Shown here: positions 34,427-45,779 of the stretch, in pieces
Layout: each line of letters opens with the position of its first letter
How positions within the stretch are numbered: the first letter of the stretch is position 1
Source of the DNA: Stagonosporopsis chrysanthemi
Lineage: Eukaryota; Ascomycota; Dothideomycetes; Pleosporales; Didymellaceae
NCBI GenBank assembly: GCA_022560025.1
Contig: JAFISE010000133.1
Location: 17,599 to 81,598, forward strand
Direction of reading: 5' to 3'
DNA: 64,000 nt
Program-made: the position numbers and the translations under genes
The notes under the pieces: generated by a model
What the model was told of the DNA's origin: nothing
What the model saw: only the letters and a program-made list of their open reading frames with translations
Databases searched by the model: none

Positions 34427-35675
34427 GGTGAATATGTAATTGTCGGATCAACCGATTTGGATATTATGTGTTGGTAATAGAGTGTAGAGAACCGATTAAA
34501 AAGGAGCTGGAAGATGCTGAATAGGAGTTATTAGCCTGTTAATGAATGTGGAACCTGTCCGATGATGAGTAGATGGGTGCAGGCGGTCGGAGTATTTGTA
34601 CTTAGTGAACAATAATCTGGCACGAACATCCTAGTGCTTGATTACCCCGTAGAAGCACATCCTTCGAGTCAGGCTGGGCGGCGATATGGAACGACGCCGT
34701 TTGCAGAAGCTTGGCAGCTATTCTCGAGACAGAGTATTGCTCGACGTGACAGTCTCGTAGTGTACCAGGCAGTGCATCAGGCACTTCCGTGATGCCGAAC
34801 TCTGGCGAGCAGCTGAGTGCTGAGGCTGAATCTCCAGACACAAAGGCACAATTGTACTGGGTACACCTGGTCAAACGATAGGTGCAACTGCTGAATCTGT
34901 TTTGTGTTCCGATGTCAATGTTTTGATGGCGTCTGAGGATCCGTTTCGCATGTCTTGGCGCACGAAGCTTGCCGGAGATCACCAAGTCTTGTCTCAAACC
35001 TTAGCTTCGCGTGATGGCCAATGCGCATTGTAAAACAGACTGCGAAATATCACAACTTCAACGGGTAGCATTTTTCTGTTCTCAATCTTGCTGTGGTTTG
35101 ACAGACGTCGCACGCTGAACAATGCATAAGCATCGACCTTGTTGAGAGAGCCGCAGACACGAGAGTCCACGAAGAACCTCTAAAGATGTTTCAAAGGCTT
35201 CTGGATCGTATGTTCCTCGAACCAATCGCTTTTTGGGGGCATGAGTGCAGCTGTAAAAGGGGATGACTGCTCGGCTACTTGCCAACCGAAGAGCGCTGCT
35301 ACGGCAGTGACAAAGCTGGAACAGCCTCTTCTTTGCGTCGTGATTTGCGAGGCGCACACCGTTGTGAGACGGTTTCTACCCCACTGTCATGCCTGTCAAT
35401 AGGTGCCTAGGGTCTACTATACGAGGTATGTTATGAGCCATCCCTGCGGTGTGCGCCCAGGACTATGTTGGTGGCATATAGCGAGAGAAGAGCACTTGCA
35501 CCTTTAGAGTATGGTTCGTACTCGACTACAGTCCGATAAGGAGACTCTGTATCGATCATGATATTGGGGCAAACTGCCGGCTTTTGCAGTTGCATTGACA
35601 TGATGGCGAGCCCGACCTATTCCAGGGCTAGAATCATCGCTACATGTCTGTCTTTGTCGTATTCGGCAGGGGTAA
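34427..35675. other. Intergenic region without a supported gene
   Basis: 1.25 kb upstream of the tandem-repeat protein gene and downstream of the acetyltransferase gene. It should hold the promoter of the former. Short ORFs on both strands show no family resemblance. Confidence 0.45.
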
Positions 35676-36421
35676 TCATTGACCCTCCGCTTGTTCGTCG
35701 GGCCAACCGCTCCATTCGGCGCCGCTCTGTGCAGGGTCCATTTGAGTCTCGATCTTTCGTACAACGCGAGCCGGGTTACCTGCCACAACAGTGAAGTCGG
35801 GAACATTCTTCGTCACAACACTGCCAGCCCCTACGACACATCCTCTCCCTATCGTGACACCTGGAAGAATCATAGCGTTCCCTCCGATCCAACAATCTTG
35901 TCCAACATGAATTTCCTTTCCAAGCTCAGGACCACGAGTTCCGTATCGGATGACTGGGTCCAGAGGATGTGTGCCAGAGTAGAACGAAACGTTTGGACCG
36001 ACAAGCGTACGGTCACCAATGGTTATCAAACATGTGTCGAGGAAGACAGAGTTGAAGTTGATGAAGACATTCTTGCCGAGACGCACGTTGTAGCCATAGT
36101 CCATGGCCAGGGGAGGCTCGATCCAAGGGTCGTCTTCAAACAGCTTGTCATCTTCCTCAGGCGTTGCTGCTTGGGGCGGCATAGGAGCTTTGTCCTGTAT
36201 GATGCTGCTGAGGGCGTCAGAAAGAGTAACGCCATTGCGAGGCGGATGCTGAGAACTCACTCTCTGAACAATTCAGTCAATTTCCGCCGCGGGACTTCCC
36301 CAGCATTTGTATAGCGCGCACATGCATGTTTGCACCGTGCCCTTTCGGCAATGAGTTCCGGGGTGAACGCTGTGTAGAGCTCACCACGAGCCATGCGCTG
36401 CTTGTTCTCAGATAGGGCCAT
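35676..36421 (-). CDS. Maltose/galactoside-type O-acetyltransferase, LbH hexapeptide family (two exons)
   Basis: Acetyl-CoA-dependent sugar O-acetyltransferase (MAT/LacA/NodL family). Exon 1 (36421..36261) encodes the N-terminal maltose-acetyltransferase domain: MARGELYTAFTPELIAERAR followed by a Cys/His-containing helix. Exon 2 (36207..35676) encodes the left-handed beta-helix: NVRLGKNVFINFNSVFLDTC, IGDRTLVGPNVSFYSGTHPL (catalytic His in the GTHPLD context), then WIGGNAMILPGVTIGRGCVV, GAGSVVTKNVPDFTVVAGNP. The 53-bp intron has donor GTGAGT, branch TCTGACG and acceptor CCTCAG. The product is 230 aa, slightly longer than bacterial MAT (~185) because of a C-terminal extension rich in Glu, Gln and Trp. 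Divergent from STE14 across 403 bp. The natural acceptor is unknown. Confidence 0.9.
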
Positions 36422-36824
36422 GTTAAAGTTGTGTGCCTGGTGTTGGAGCTCGGGAAGCCTGGGGCCACGAGCGCAAGCCTATGTGTACAGCACATACAAC
36501 AGACGTTCGGTCCGAGACCGTGCCAACGAGGGATGATCAAGGTTCCACATAGTGAATGAGGCTCCGCAGATGGCGGGGCAGCCGGGGCTAGTGGATTATG
36601 TAATAAAGCCTAGTCTTGTTGCAGCTTAGACAAGCGTGAGATTCGGTCGCCTTGTTCTCGAAACACACGTGAACAATGGCAGAACAGCCCTTGCGCTCTT
36701 GATATTGTTTGCTCTCGTTTGCATAAACTTGCAGGTGCCTGCGCTTCTGCTTCTTCTTCTTGATTATGCTGTGAGCTTCGTGCACGATTTTTCCAGCTAC
36801 CCCTTCTTTGCATCTTGCGCGAAA

Positions 36825-37733
36825 ATGGCGTCAAACGGATCACCGACTGCGTCACACGACAACATCTCCTTCCCTGTGAATCGCCCAGCACAACAGGGTC
36901 AGTGGACTCCAGAGCTTGACGCAAGCTTGCGTGCGCGAGAGGCGTCGATTCTACAAACCAAGTCTGCGAACTATGTCCCTCCAGAATATTTCCCAAATGG
37001 AAAGCGCTCACTTGCAGGCATCGCACTGCGGGCCTTTCTCCTTGGAAACGCTGCGATAGTGGGCTTCTTCTTCGCAGCACAGCTTGTATACCATGGTAGC
37101 CACCTGTGGCGACCGACGCTCTTCCTCGGCACGCTCTCTGTATTCCACTTCCTCGAGTTCTACACCACAGCTGCGTACAATACGCCGGACGCCAAGGTTA
37201 ACTCCTTCCTGCTCACCAACGGTGCACAGTACCGTATCGCGCACAGTGTAGCTTTCTTCGAGACCATTGTCACATCTTACTTCTTCCCTGGATGGCAGTC
37301 GAAGATCCACTCGTCGATGGTTGTACTTACGGGCATACTCATGGTGTTGGTGGGACAAGTGGTGAGGAGCACTGCCATGGCACAGGCAGGCACAAACTTC
37401 AACCACCAGGTCCAGTCGAAGAAACACGATGGCCATGAGCTCGTGACCCGTGGCTTGTATGCGTACTTCCGCCACCCGTCCTATTTTGGCTTCTTCTGGT
37501 GGGGTGTTGGCACCCAGCTCATGATCGGGAACACTTTATGTACTTTGGGATACGCTGGAGTCTTGTGGTACTTCTTCATGAAGAGGATCAATCGTACGTT
37601 TCTGCTCATGCTGTTCACTCAGCGAGGTCATGCTAAAACCCATACAGATGAAGAGAAGCACCTCATCCAGTTCTTCGGCAAGGATTACGAGACGTACCGA
37701 ACGAACACTCGCGTATGGATACCCTTCATATGA
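36825..37733 (+). CDS. STE14: Protein-S-isoprenylcysteine O-methyltransferase, Ste14 family (two exons)
   Basis: ER-membrane ICMT that methylates the C-terminal prenylcysteine of CaaX proteins such as Ras, Rho and a-type pheromones. Exons 36825..37593 and 37648..37733 give 284 aa. The start is at MASNGSPT; the frame is open further upstream through the leader. Several hydrophobic helices begin near residue 65. The ICMT/PEMT core is intact: GHELVTRGLYAYFRHPSYFG, FFWWGVGTQLMIGN, and the C-terminal RINHEEKHLIQFFGKDYETY. The last motif appears only after removing the 54-bp intron (donor GTACGT, acceptor ATACAG). That intron is a multiple of three with no stop, so an unspliced transcript would insert 18 residues into the SAM/prenyl-binding tail. 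Confidence 0.93.
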   Translation: MASNGSPTASHDNISFPVNRPAQQGQWTPELDASLRAREASILQTKSANYVPPEYFPNGKRSLAGIALRAFLLGNAAIVGFFFAAQLVYHGSHLWRPTLFLGTLSVFHFLEFYTTAAYNTPDAKVNSFLLTNGAQYRIAHSVAFFETIVTSYFFPGWQSKIHSSMVVLTGILMVLVGQVVRSTAMAQAGTNFNHQVQSKKHDGHELVTRGLYAYFRHPSYFGFFWWGVGTQLMIGNTLCTLGYAGVLWYFFMKRINRTFLLMLFTQRGHAKTHTDEEKHLIQFFGKDYETYRTNTRVWIPFI

Positions 37734-40700
37734 GTCACAATGGGACACTAGATGGACTAGGTTCCGAATAGAGCTTTTCGCTATCCATAACTATGTCAAG
37801 TTGGAAAAATGTCATTGGCAATACCCATCCGCTCTTACATACCGTCAGCTACACCAATCGATTAGTTGCACTCTGTGTGGCCCCTCGCCTCTGCTCACTT
37901 TCTTATCCCTATGGAATTTGACCTCAATATACATGGCCTCGGTGTAACACAACCTCCCATTGACAAAGACTGTGCCAAATCTCTGAAAAGAAGGTCAGTG
38001 ACTGATGATATCAATCTGGCGGTCACTATACGTCACCTGCAACAGCCAACATGAATCACAGCTTAAGAAGTTGCCTCTATACTTCGTTAGACTTCTGCCA
38101 TCGCAGCCAGACTTCCCACAAGCCGAGTTTACCTAACAAGCCACATAAAGAAGCATCTGTTGGAGTCAGATTTATGTACAATGTCTTACCTGCATCAATG
38201 GCCTTCTGTTCTTTGTAGCATTTCATCGAATGAGAGCTTGGCGCAACGACATCCTTATTGTGAAGAGGGGGGTTTCCAAAGGTATTACGATTTTAACAAC
38301 CCTTGTAGTATCGTCGTCATCAGTCGTATCGCAGGATGCCTTGTGTCGCATTATGGGCCCTCTAAGGAACCTCTCAGACAGTTCCTGGATGACATTAGGA
38401 TGTTTGGACAGGCTTTTGATGGGGATGATTCTAGCAAGGTCTTCTAGGCGCCAGAATACGTTAATTCTGGCGTGCACAAGCTTGAAAGCGGCAATCTTTA
38501 TGGTTGGCCACGAAGAAGCTCGTTTCTTCGGTCGATTAGATTTACACAATGCCCTTACTAAATCTTTAGTGCGCGCACAATTACTGTAGAATACAACTAA
38601 AACTTAGCTGTAATAGCCTGGAGAATAGAGTGTAGTAAATACTACAGGTCTGCACAAAGAGATTTAGTGAGTTTGTTATAGGAGTTGTAGCCGAATTAGG
38701 GATCTATCGTTCACCCAAATGATCGCTCAAATGAAACGAGGTTCTTCGTAATGTGGCTGGGGGGCATCAGACCTCGAATCTCGGCCCCACACGGCGTCGA
38801 AGGTGATCATTTCTCATCATATATCTCATTTTAGCTTTAGAACACCACGTGTAACCAGATATTTAGTAATCCAAAGATTTCATCTTGAGAACGTGCCCCT
38901 GTGCAGTAAGTACGAGTTTCAGATTTCTAGGGGAACCAAGGTCTGAAGCTTGATATTGGCAACAACGATGGAAAAGGACGCTCCGCTTGGTCAAAGGACA
39001 AAGTCTCAAGCTCGGTGCAACTTAGATTATATGGCAATAGTCAATTGGGAAGGGTTAAAGATGAAGAAGCCGAGGAAAAAGAAGCTGACATAGTCGTCTG
39101 CCAGCTGACGCTTGCGACTAGCGTGGGATTGTAGTCGGTGAGGGAAGCAATCATGTATCGCACGTCTCTCAAAACACATGGTCGACATACATGGATGACG
39201 CTCAAACGTATGATCAGTGGTTTCTGGAGACAAGTGTCAAAGCCACCAAGGCGAGCAACTAGTGGTGAGAGATTACTAGCGAAGTGTAGCTAAGGATAAG
39301 CACGCGAGGGATAGATAGTCCATGACATATGAGCGTCTGATCACGGTCAAGAAGTATAGGTGAGCTGGCTTCCAAGCAAAGCTCCGTGTAGCCAAGCCAA
39401 ACCGCCGAGCCTTGGTCTGGTTCCCTGCGTCCTATCAAAAGCGCGATGTTTGACAACATGCCGATCAGACTTCAGTATCATTCAACAACCACCATATTGG
39501 GGCAAAGTGGAACCGACAACTGAATATAGACTAAGTTCAGCTGAGGGCAGTCATGTTGGTAGGAGCCCCACAGCTTAACTTGCTTGACATAAGGTTGACA
39601 TGCACATAGTGGAGCATTACGGTAGGCGGGAGGTCAAGTGCGTGGACTTCGGGCGTGCAGATCAACATGTGTCGGCAATTCTTCCTCCGCTCAGACAGCA
39701 TACGCTCTTGGAATTCTATTGTGACATGTAAACAAGCGGGTGGCAGGTAGTGGTGAGGCGCCCTCCAGGACGCCAGAACACATGGTTCGAGCACTTGCGA
39801 AATGGTGATCAATGTTGTAGTAAATACACTGTATGCATTTACGATCAGGTTCGCGGGGTCCGGAAGGACTGGCAATAATCGAGTAAGTCGTTATTCCCAT
39901 ACTAGATCGCGATTGCTGGTCCTTCGGACGTGTGTAAATACGTTGGCGCATTGTTACCTCAGGCTGGTTGTTCACCTTTGCGAGATTTGCAAACAGTGCC
40001 TTCAACTTCTCTATGTATCATGGCTCTCTTCAGTGTGTGACCCAACATCTCCGCATTGCCTGCGCCCATTATTCTCAGCAAACGACAAACGCTCGATTCT
40101 TCAGAGGTCCATCCGTAGGTGCTTCTTTTTCTTGTTGGCTTGTTAAGCGCATCCGCTTTGACGCGATATCTCTTCAAAGCAGCATTTGATCTACGGCTCG
40201 AGCGGAACAGCAACCTGTCCGTTGATCCATTTGCTCAATCATATCATTAAAGCGTTGATCTCGTTCGTTTCAGCGAGGGACTGTGTGCAGGCCACAAGGT
40301 TTCACTGTCGACCATGCACAGATCGCCACCTGAGACGCACTGCCGTGCGCATCTGTGCCCAGAGCGGCGTCGTGCTTCACGTTGCTGCACGTGAGTGTGG
40401 ACGTTGCTTTTTCGTGTTGTGAGGGCATGGCTGGCATCTCGGCTCCCTGCATCGCCCTAGATCGCGTGACGCGTGTGTGCGTGCCCCTCACGTAACCGTG
40501 CAGCACACGTCGACAGGCTACAGACTAGGAATCTCAATTGCATTGTCTCACCGGAGCCTGGCGAGCGATGCGAGGAAGCCCGGATGCTTGCTGGTGATGA
40601 GCTGGCAACTCATGACGCCGCCCCAGCTGAAGTCGCCAAGCGCTTGAGTCGCTGACTACATACAGTACCAGCAGCTAGCTCGTCACCGCCAACAAGAGAA

Positions 40701-40747
40701 CTGGCATACAGCGCCCTTGATTAGGCTGCTGCCATAGTCGTGTTGCA
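37734..40747. other. 3-kb region without a supported gene
   Basis: Between STE14 and the RING-ZZ gene. The stretch 38.5-39.0 kb is AT-rich. Around 38223-38588 both strands are open for about 360 nt but neither translation resembles a known family. A perfect 9-bp stem with a 6-nt loop (CGCCAGAAT / ATTCTGGCG) sits at 38449-38472. The right end should contain the RING-ZZ promoter. Confidence 0.45.
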
Positions 40748-43696
40748 ATGGCAGAAGGTGAGCGAGGTAGCGGTGTGCAGGGCGATCTTGAGAAGGAATT
40801 GACGTGTTCTGTAAGTTGATATCTGTTCTTCGAGGTTGGTGTTGGAAAAGAGGGCGGGGAACCGTATCAAAGAACGTCACAGCAACATAGGGAAACGACG
40901 ACATTCAGAGGACAGCGCGGACGGTAACGTCTTTGCTGAAATCGCTGTTTCCACGGTGCTTTTGTGTTCATTAGCGGTGATGCGCCTGCTAACGATGCTC
41001 AGATCTGCACCGATCTTCTCTACCAGCCGCTCACGCTCCTCGACTGCCTTCACACCTTCTGCGGCGCGTGTCTGAAGGAATGGTTTGCATTCCAAGCATC
41101 TGCAGCGACCTCGATTCATCCGTATACGTGCCCCGCGTGCCGCGCCTCAGTGCGCTCTACCCAACCGAATGCGACCGTCACTACGTTGCTCGATATTTTC
41201 TTGAAAGCAAACCCGGGGAGAGGGAAGACCGACGACGAGAAGAAAGCGGACAAAGAAAAGTTCAGGCCAGGCGATAATGTGCTGCCCAGATTGCGACGAA
41301 GAGGCGGTGCTGAGGATGAGGGCGACCGCAGGGTTCTTGAAGAGGTGCAGCAGCTCAGCTTGAGGGAGGTTGGCATCCCAAGCGGCAGCAACACCACCCT
41401 AGAGCTACCAAGGGAGCGAAGGAGACATGAGAGAAGCCGCGAAGGTAGCAGAGATTCGAGACGAACGACGAGTCGTAATCTCTCACCAACACGAGCTGTT
41501 GTGCCGCAAAGGACCATCGAGCACCAGGCAAGCCTTCGCTCGCTGCTTAGCGCATCGGATCTAGGTGCAGACGAAGTAGACGAAGACCTTGTACGCCATG
41601 TGCTGGAGGAGTTGCTTGCCGAGGGCGTGGATTTGAACGACATTGGCACCACGCAGGAAGAGGAGATTACTGAACGAATTGCCGAAGCTGTACGCAGGCG
41701 CCAAGCCGAGAGGCAGTCAGAGCGACACTCAGAACGACAACGTGAGCGGCGCGAAAGACGGGAAAGGTTGGCAAGAGAAGGCTTGATGAGTTCATCCCAG
41801 ACCTCTTTGCCTCAACCACTTCGCAGTGCGCCTCTACGTGACGAAGACGTGTCAAGAAGACGAGGCCAAGGTCGCTCGGAGAGCAGAACCTCCACACCAC
41901 AGAATGGCACAAGGCATGGGCCGCCAATATCGCGTCCTGGTCTGATCGACGCAGCAAATGACGGTGGCAGACAGCATAGACGCTCTTCAAGTCAGGGCAG
42001 CTCAAGATCAGCAAGAAGGGCAGAGCGCTCAGCACCTCATGCTGTGTCGTCTTCTAGACAAAGTGGCACTGGACAAGAGCGTACTTCGGCCTTGGAAAAC
42101 GCGCCAGCACCGAGACGCCGTCAGTCAGACAACCAGCAATCGGGCAACGCTGAGGCGCGTCAGCAGTTTCGACGCAGCATCTACGATAGCATGGCCGCTG
42201 CGAGCCCAGTGTCACCGTTAACCACAGGCTTCAATCTACCTACCAGCGACAGCCCTACGAGCACCTTGGCGACGGTTGCCTCACCTCTGCATTCACCCCC
42301 GGCATCGATGCCAGCAGAACCGCCCATCCGTGTTCCGTCATTGCGTCGCATTACGGATCCCGCAGGTGGAAGACCGTCACGTGTCTCTCTCACAGGCACC
42401 CCGCCGCTAATCGCTCCACCTTCGTTTCTTCGCTCGACAACTGACCCTAACGTCAACGAAGCTCGCTCACGGCGAACATCGACTACGACAGCTTCAGCAC
42501 CTGTCCTCTACCCGGAGCCACATATTTTATGCCATTCTTGCGGCAAGGATCATATTGAATACGAACTGCACTATAATTGCCCCCGGTGCGATAGCGGCGA
42601 CTACAACATCTGTTTGCGCTGCTTTCGTTTTGGTAAAGGGTGCAAGCACTGGTTCGGGTTTGGCTGGGCTGCTTGGTTGCGCTATGAACGCCAGGCTCCT
42701 CAAGGAGGCCACCCACCAGACACCGACCACCCTCACGTGCTGACTGGGCATCGATATCGAAGGCCGCTCGCGCAACTCATGGAATCTTCGATACCCCCAC
42801 ATCTGCTTATGAGCGAGCATAACCCCGAGCAACGGAAAGAACAAGGCGTGTTTTGTGACATCTGCAAGGCGTTTGCAAATGCATGCTACTGGAAGTGCGA
42901 CTATTGTAACGAAGGAGAATGGGGATACTGCAACGATTGTGTCAATCAGGGACGTCATTGCACGCATCCGCTTCTTCCTGTGGCACACAAGTCGGAGGAA
43001 GACTCGCCAGACAACTTCGAACCGGCGGTTCCCTCAACTCCCCACAATAACACCGATTCACTCGCACCGCCTGATCATGATAATGAGGCTATCACTCCCC
43101 CTTTGACGCCAAAGACGGCCTCATTGATGCGTGGCCCGATCCTTTTCACCATAGCGAACCTTACCTTTCGCCCGCTCACCTTCACGACCTTGTGCAATGT
43201 CTGCAGGTATCCTATTCCGCCATCAAACACTCGCTATCATTGCCTGAAATGTAATGCCGGCGATTACGATGTATGCATGGCTTGTTATCATAAGCTGGTA
43301 GTCTCCAATCGAATCAGCAAAGAGAACGGTGTCAATGGCTGGCGCAAATGCTTTCGTGGTCATCGTATGGTCATCGTAGGCTTCGAGGATCGCGACGGAG
43401 GACAGCTGCGTATCGTGGTCCGAGATCTTGTCGGTGGCTGGGCGCTCAAAGACGACAATGAACAGGCGAGGTCACTAACGTCAAGAGCGCCACAACGATA
43501 CCCGCCAGATGGTGGTACCGGATTTAGGCTGCAAGCTCGATGGGGTTACTGGCCAGAAGAAGGTGTCAAAGACGAGCTTGCATTCCCGAAGATCGCGGAG
43601 ATAAGGGAAGCGGCCGATGTTAATGGCGAGTGGTACTGGGGCATATACTGTGGAATAGCCGGTCTCTTTCCTGCCAGCCATGTTGCGAATGTCTGA
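40748..43696 (+). CDS. RING + triple ZZ-type zinc finger + SH3 protein, probable E3 ubiquitin ligase (two exons)
   Basis: Exons 40748..40810 and 41003..43696 join across a 192-bp intron (donor GTAAGT, branch TGCTAACG, acceptor GCTCAG) that splits the first RING pair, restoring TCSICTDLLYQPLTLLDCLH. The product is 918 aa. The C3HC4 RING covers about residues 20-70 (HTFCGACLKEWF, CPACRASV). Residues ~75-515 are disordered, Arg/Glu/Ser-rich, with a charged helical stretch (RRRQAERQSERHSERQRERR). Three ZZ-like fingers follow at about 530-575 (CHSCGKDHIEYELHYNCPRC), 637-680 (CDICKAFANACYWKCDYCNE) and 751-795 (CNVCRYPIPP, YHCLKCNAGDYDVCMACYH). An SH3-like domain ends the protein (ARWGYWPEEG, WYWGIYCGIAGLFPASHV). 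This is a ubiquitin-ligase candidate with peptide-recognition modules; its substrate is unknown. Confidence 0.88.
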
Positions 43697-43975
43697 GATT
43701 CCTAATCGCTCGTCCAGGGAGGCTGCATGAATACGATTACGACGCACGATGATACGAAGAGGATTGATTTAATGACAGCATTTGGTCATCTATTTGTGTA
43801 ATTTGAAGAACGGGCTCTGGCCAGCACCGTTTCCGTTCGCAAGAATGAAGGTCACGAATCAGTTTAAAGACTCAAAAGACAGGATTCAGAATTTTCAATC
43901 ATCGAAGCAGACAATTTCCATCGACGCCGCGGATGATTTGATCTAAGACGTGTAGATGGCCCCACTTATACATGG

Positions 43976-45560
43976 TTAGCTACGAAAGTCCACGTTGACT
44001 TGCCAGTGCCCAACTTTGATGTCAGGCTCCGCGGCATCTTGCAAAGTTGCAACATTGTCGGTACAAGTCTTGTTCAACGTTTGGTTGCGCATGTACTTCT
44101 GTAGACTTGAAAAAGTCAATACTGGTTGGTCTGAAGCAGAAACATGGCTCGGTATCAACAAGAAGACGTCGTCGATCTCACCATCCTCGGACATGGAACT
44201 CGTAGTTTTACGCGAATCACAGATCTGAGAGGATACAGCCGCCAAGAAGCTGGATGTGTTCGGGAATGTCAATGTGGCCTGGATGCCGTCGTGCTGCAGG
44301 AGACGCAGAACACGGTAGACAACAAACATCTTTCCATTGATCTCGTCCTCAATAGTAGAGTCGAGGGGATCACAGATATGGTCGCCAGATTCGGGCTGCC
44401 GTCTCAGCATGACTGTCAATTTTTGGATGAATCCCCTTGTGACATTTGCCAAAGGCAAACATGATCTCATCGAGTACTGTGGAGGTGTACACAGGAGAAT
44501 CTAGAACGAGGTCTGGCGTTTCTCCAAACGAGAGTGTTGACGCTCAGTGCTTTTCGGATGAGGACTCTGATGGGGTCAAGGCATCGTTCATGACATATTT
44601 TACACGTGTAGTCTTTGGAAATTAATCTGTTGCCGTCTTCCCATGGGCTGCTGCTGAAGCCGTAAGCAGCAAGTGCGGCTTCAGCGACGTCCAAGACCCA
44701 CAGAAATCCTATCACCTTGCGTCCTCGTCGTTATTGCAAAACCACTAGCTCACATAATTTAGTAATTCTCGTAGAGTTCTAGTCATCTTTACGAGACTCT
44801 TGCTATGCTGCACTACGCTTCAGAAGAGCAGCAATGTCAGCTCCTTTTGTGTTGCTTGTTGACTCTAAGGTGACAACTAGTGCACTAGTACTAACAATGT
44901 CTATTATTGACTATAATTGCTTGTCTGGTCTATTAACTTTATTTCTGAGATCTAATAACTTCTCACTGTACCTTGCATAGGCACAGGCTTTGTGCACGCA
45001 AGCTAAACAGGCTTTAAGCATAGCTTTAAGATACTCGTGTAATCAATTTCCCCTAAACCTGAGCTAAGGCTAAGTTATTTTGCTGTCTCCTTTTCTTGTC
45101 TTGTTGCGGGGTCCCTGACGTGCTTGATGATATTCTAATACCGTTGCTGTCCACTTGACAGATTGTCTTCTATTATTGTATCACGCGGTTAAAGCTGGCT
45201 ATAGGCTGACTATAGAATGTGTTACCAACTTTGAGTCGCAACGAGATAGCTCTCAGAGTCACTGTTAAAGGTGTTTTTGGAGTGGACACTGCAAAAGTTC
45301 TCCCTTCTGCCGACGCTGCTTGGAGTACTGTTGCGCTGCCAAGTACTAAGACCTTGAACGCGGCACCACCAACTTACCTGCGCAAACATGCTCATTTGTG
45401 ACCAAAGACACAAACCAAGAAAGTTCATCATACCCTGTATATCTATTGTTGTGTTTTGGAGAGGTGTACCGGTCATTGCAATGCGGAAGTCCCCCCTGTA
45501 GCTCACAGACGGAGTGAGATGAGTCTATTTTGGGGCTCACGGCAATGTGAGCCTCCAATA
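43976..45560 (-). pseudogene. Decayed remnant of a SNF2-family helicase-like gene
   Basis: On the minus strand, 45506..45370 reads GDFRIAMTGTPLQNTTIDIQ followed by GMMNFLGL, the DExx-helicase motif III region of SNF2 ATPases. A convincing 50-bp intron (GTAAGT ... CAACAG) follows after MSMFAQ and leads to YSKQRRQKGELLQCPLQK, then a stop. Upstream, the frame needed for continuity is broken near the tail of the preceding motif. Further downstream, 44715..44467 and 44470..43976 are two ORFs in different frames that together may be eroded remains of the same or another gene; I do not recognise them. The segment between, 44740-45220, is AT-rich and uncodable. The helicase assignment rests on one motif. 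Confidence 0.5.
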
Positions 45561-45779
45561 TTTCGTTAAATTATGATAGAATGTCAATCATAACATAGTA
45601 CACAATAGGAGAATCTGAGTGATCTCTCTTAATCTATGGTGAGCATAGGAACTTTTCCTGATTCTGCTAGCCAATACCTACTCAGCCGAAGAGACAGCTA
45701 TCATAATCAGCACAATGGCATCGCGATTTCAAGAAGTGAGCAGACTGGTGGTCGACAAGTCACCATTCGTCTCTCACTC

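Noticed and set aside
33329..34477. 382-codon plus-strand ORF opposite the tandem-repeat protein
   Set aside because: The repeats are open on both strands, but signal peptide, intron with perfect borders and conserved domain are all on the minus strand.
38770..38810. Possible tRNA 3' half (GATTCGAGG on the minus strand)
   Set aside because: The B-box is imperfect and no matching acceptor, D-arm or A-box is present at the right distance.
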